Notes under the pieces: generated by a model | What the model was told of the DNA's origin: nothing | Database searches by the model: none | What the model saw: the letters and a program-made list of their open reading frames with translations, nothing else | Origin: Rhodobacteraceae bacterium LMO-JJ12 | GTDB taxonomy: Bacteria > Pseudomonadota > Alphaproteobacteria > Rhodobacterales > Rhodobacteraceae | DNA length: 64,000 bases | NCBI GenBank assembly: GCA_021555075.1 | Contig: JAKGBX010000001.1 | Location: forward strand, 806,001 to 870,000 | Direction of reading: 5' to 3' | Shown here: positions 61,466 through 64,000 of the stretch, one piece after another | Numbering within the stretch: position 1 is the first letter of the stretch | Layout: each line of letters opens with the position of its first letter | Translations under genes and position numbers: made by a program

Positions 61466-62238
61466 TGGATCATACAACATTGGGCCGGACGCTGGCCGAG
61501 GCGCGATTGACGGGCAGGAAGCTGCGCGATTATCCCGGGGAGAAGCCCGAGGGCTTGGAGGCGGCATTTGCAGTGCAGGACGCTCTGGCGGTGGCGATGG
61601 GTGCGCCGGTGGTGGGCTGGAAAGTGGGTCTTACGTCGCCACGCGCTCAGGCGCTTTGCGGGGTGGATCAGCCGTTGGCCGGGCCTTTGTTTGAAGGGAC
61701 GGTATTTGACAGTGGCGTTGAATTGGCGCTGTGCGAGGGCGATCTGGGCGTGTTGGAGGCCGAGATCGGATTTCGCATGAACGCGCCGTTGCCGACGCGC
61801 GAGGCGCCTTACGGGCGCGACGAAGTGCTGGCGGCAATCGGGGCGGTTCTGCCGGTGTTTGAATGGGTGAACAAGCGGCTGCCCGGCGGTTTGATGGATG
61901 AGATTGAGTGGATCGTCGCGGATGGGGTAATTAATCGGGCGCTGGTCTGCGGAGCGCCGCTGGCGTTTTCGCGCGACATGGATTTGACGGCCGAAACCGT
62001 GCGTGTCTTGCGGGATGGCGTCCAGGTGAGTGAGGGGGTCGGGGCGAATGCGCTGGGCGATCCCTTGGCGGTTATGGTCTGGCTGGCCAATGATCTGAAC
62101 CAGCGCGGCAAGGGGCTTGGCGTCGGTGATGTGGTTGCAACCGGGTTGATAGCGGACGTGGTGCAGGCCAGCCCCGGTGCGCGGTTTGAGGCGGTGTTTG
62201 GCACGCTTGGGCGGGTGTCGCTTGGGGTTGCGGGTTAA
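61462..62238 (+). CDS. 2-keto-4-pentenoate hydratase-like enzyme
   Basis: 258 residues of the FAH-fold hydratase/decarboxylase group. Visible: VVGWKVGLTSPRAQAL, the metal-ligand EAEIGFRM (Glu-x-Glu type), EWVNKRLP, and the C-terminal GVGDVVATGL with VQASPGARFEAVFG. Acts on 2-oxo acids from aromatic meta-cleavage in known members. Coupled to tdk by a 4-base overlap, which has no obvious functional logic. Confidence 0.85.
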   Translation: MMDHTTLGRTLAEARLTGRKLRDYPGEKPEGLEAAFAVQDALAVAMGAPVVGWKVGLTSPRAQALCGVDQPLAGPLFEGTVFDSGVELALCEGDLGVLEAEIGFRMNAPLPTREAPYGRDEVLAAIGAVLPVFEWVNKRLPGGLMDEIEWIVADGVINRALVCGAPLAFSRDMDLTAETVRVLRDGVQVSEGVGANALGDPLAVMVWLANDLNQRGKGLGVGDVVATGLIADVVQASPGARFEAVFGTLGRVSLGVAG

Positions 62239-62312
62239 AGTGTCTTGCTGTTCATCCGGGTCACGGATTTGATGCAAAGTGCCGATAGTATTGAAGGTCG
62301 TGGACCTTTTCC

Positions 62313-62335
62313 ATTTTCCCTGTTTCAGGAAAAAT
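62313..62335 (-). terminator. Stem-loop between converging genes
   Basis: ATTTTTCCTG and CAGGGAAAAT pair in a 10-bp stem (one T-G pair) around AAA. It is between the hydratase and the KAS III gene. No T-run of the usual kind follows, so its efficiency is unclear. Confidence 0.4.
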
Positions 62336-62345
62336 GCAAACGACT

Positions 62346-63467
62346 TTAGACCCGCTCAACGATCACAGAACCGACAGAATAGCCCGCCCCGAAGGAGCAG
62401 ATCAGGCCGAGATCGCCGGGGGCCATATCGTCGGAATGCTTGGCAAAGGCGATGATCGAACCGGCGGATGAAGTGTTGGCGTAATCTTGCAGGATATTGG
62501 GCTGCTCGCCCGTTTCCGGTGTGCGGCCAAGCACCTTGCGGCCAATGAAATCGTTCATCGATTTGTTGGCCTGGTGCAGCCAGAGCCGCTTGAGATCGCT
62601 TGCCTCGACCCCGGTTTCGGCCAGGTGTTCGGCGATGTGGGCTGAGACCATCGGTACTACCTCTTTGAACACTTTGCGGCCATTTTGCATGAACTGCATG
62701 TCGCGCCGATCGGCCACGCCGTCGGGGCGGTTGCGGCGCAGGAAACCGTTGTTGTTGCGGATATTGTTGGAGAACTCGGTGGCACAGCGCACGGAGCGCA
62801 CCAGCCAGTGCGCGCCCTTTGCGTCTTGGGCGCGTTCCATCACCGTGGCGGTGCAGACGTCGCCGAAGATGAAATGGCAATCGCGGTCGCGCCATTCGAG
62901 ATGGCCGGAAGTGATCTCGGGGTTGACGATCAGCGCCTTTTTCACCGAGCCGGAGCGGATCATGTCGGCGGCAGCTTGAATGCCGAAGGTGGCCGAGGAG
63001 CAAGCGACGTTCATGTCAAACGCAAAGCCGCCCGCGCCGATGGCGTTCTGAATCTCGACGCCGATCGCCGGATAGGCGCGCTCCATGTTGGAGGCGGCGC
63101 AGATCACGAGGTCGATTTCTGAGGCGTCAATTCCGGCCTGATCGAGCGCCTTGGTGCAGGCGTCGATTGCGATTTCGGTCATGATACCGTGTTCATCGTC
63201 GGAGCGCTGACGGAAGCGGGGATACATCCTGGAGGGATCTAGAACACCTTCTTTATCAAGCACATAGCGCTGTTCAATGCCTGATGCCTTGAAGATGAAT
63301 TCGGTCGAGGAGGGTTCGAGCGCGTCGAGTTCACCGGCGGCGATGGCCGCGGCGTTGTCGGCGTTGAACTTGTCGACGTAGGTGTTAAAGGCGTGCACCA
63401 ATTCTTCATTGGTGATGGATTGGGCGGGGGTGAAGACGCCGGTGCCTGTGATCGCTGCTTGGTGCAT
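62346..63467 (-). CDS. Beta-ketoacyl-ACP synthase III family protein
   Basis: 373 residues, longer than classical FabH (about 320). Catalytic triad: Cys in MNVACSSATFGI, His in LWLHQANKSMND and Asn in YANTSSAGS. N-terminus MHQAAITGTGVFTPAQSITNEEL resembles the Pseudomonas PA3286-type synthases that prime from beta-oxidation-derived acyl-CoA; that link is from memory. GGAAGGA precedes ATG 63467. Confidence 0.9.
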   Translation of the reverse strand: MHQAAITGTGVFTPAQSITNEELVHAFNTYVDKFNADNAAAIAAGELDALEPSSTEFIFKASGIEQRYVLDKEGVLDPSRMYPRFRQRSDDEHGIMTEIAIDACTKALDQAGIDASEIDLVICAASNMERAYPAIGVEIQNAIGAGGFAFDMNVACSSATFGIQAAADMIRSGSVKKALIVNPEITSGHLEWRDRDCHFIFGDVCTATVMERAQDAKGAHWLVRSVRCATEFSNNIRNNNGFLRRNRPDGVADRRDMQFMQNGRKVFKEVVPMVSAHIAEHLAETGVEASDLKRLWLHQANKSMNDFIGRKVLGRTPETGEQPNILQDYANTSSAGSIIAFAKHSDDMAPGDLGLICSFGAGYSVGSVIVERV

Positions 63468-63548
63468 TTTATTCCTTCCCGAAGGCTTTCCCGAGATCAC
63501 CCCGGAACGGCGGGGAAATCAAGGGGCTGTCGTCTGATTTTGCGTTGC

Positions 63549-64000
63549 TCAGACCACATTGGGCGGGGTCTGACCATCGAAATATGCGCGCAGGTTGGCA
63601 ACCGCCATCAGTCCCATATCGCTGCGCACATCCAGAGCGGCGGTGCCGAGGTGGGGCAGCAGAACGACATTTTCCAGCGCGATCAGCGCGTCGGGCACGT
63701 GTGGTTCGTGTTCATAGACATCAAGGCCCGCGCCCGCGATGGTGTTGTTTTGAAGGGCGTTGATCAGAGCGGCCTCGTCAACCACGTCGCCGCGCGAGAT
63801 ATTGATGAGGTGGGCAGTGGGGCGCATTGAGGAAAGAAAGCCGGGGCCGATCAAGTGACGGGTTTCGCGCCCGCCGGGGACGGCGATGACGACGATATCG
63901 GCACGGCGTGCGAGCTCGTGTTGGGGGACTTGCTCGGAGGGGAAGTCCATATGTTTTTCCGAGCGGTTGGCATAGAGCACTTCCATGCCAAACCCATGAT
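63549..64000 (-). CDS. D-isomer-specific 2-hydroxyacid dehydrogenase, C-terminal part
   Basis: The gene runs off the window; its N-terminal part, including most of the Rossmann GxGxxG, is missing (GFGMEVLYANR is at the edge). Present are LARRADIVVIAVPGG, HLINISRGDVVDEAALINAL with the catalytic Arg, and the LLPHLGTAALDVR segment with catalytic His. NAD-dependent reductase of 2-oxo acids, possibly glyoxylate/hydroxypyruvate reductase. It is 81 bases from the KAS III gene on the same strand. Confidence 0.88.
   Translation of the reverse strand, partial: HGFGMEVLYANRSEKHMDFPSEQVPQHELARRADIVVIAVPGGRETRHLIGPGFLSSMRPTAHLINISRGDVVDEAALINALQNNTIAGAGLDVYEHEPHVPDALIALENVVLLPHLGTAALDVRSDMGLMAVANLRAYFDGQTPPNVV

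Overview
The window is about 62 percent GC and almost entirely coding. It looks like chromosomal core sequence from an alphaproteobacterium of the order Rhodobacterales, roseobacter group. Evidence: a GcrA cell-cycle regulator, CtrA-type TTAA-N7-TTAA sites, a bacterial phosphatidylcholine synthase, a TRAP transporter, a DUF1127 protein, PCuAC, a Hint-domain protein and the XerC/DUF484 and RuvC-RuvA-RuvB arrangements. I see no rRNA, tRNA, CRISPR array, insertion sequence or prophage, and I cannot name a genus.

Layout. 1-4.4 kb: AsmA-like protein, gcrA, a DMT exporter and an ankyrin protein. 4.5-7 kb: argD-argF behind what looks like an arginine-rich leader-peptide attenuator. 7-14.4 kb: panE, a PiT phosphate transporter, a NUDIX hydrolase, hrpB, meaB and rpmB. 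14.5-18.6 kb: a pair of ABC exporter half-transporters preceded by a tiny ORF with an ideal ribosome binding site. 18.6-23.3 kb: hypothetical proteins, copper chaperone PCuAC, a CobB sirtuin and a site-2 protease homologue. 23.5-29.1 kb: a TetR regulator with its own operator and a TRAP-cyclase-FAH hydrolase catabolic cluster. 29.2-37.9 kb: truA, then a tightly overlapping + strand operon (YcjX, GNAT, YcjF-like, SDR-DoxX, DUF2269, DUF2339). 38-39.7 kb: a Hint protein with a CtrA box and a group III truncated haemoglobin. 39.8-42.9 kb: ileS behind an isoleucine-rich leader ORF. 42.9-49.7 kb: an ankyrin protein, a VOC protein, an O6-alkylguanine methyltransferase, pcs, xerC, DUF484, a transaldolase-like aldolase and priA. 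49.7-56.3 kb: a YeeE/YedE transporter divergent from an MFS carrier around an FNR-like box, prmA, a membrane protein with a masked ribosome binding site, DUF1127 and ruvC-ruvA-ruvB. 56.5-64 kb: two hypotheticals, thpR, a flavin reductase fused to a LysR effector domain, an HTH-like protein, tdk, a hydratase, a KAS III enzyme and a truncated 2-hydroxyacid dehydrogenase.

The most interesting signals are small and intergenic. Two amino-acid-specific leader ORFs match the operon that follows them: Arg codons before argD-argF and Ile codons, including rare ATA, before ileS. Both start codons sit at or within a few bases of a predicted transcription start, so the messages would be leaderless or nearly so. 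There is also a dispersed intergenic repeat with an AAATATCCC core and a GC hairpin that supplies the argD stop codon and probably the panE Shine-Dalgarno, and a two-copy element with three heptamers spaced 11 bp apart.
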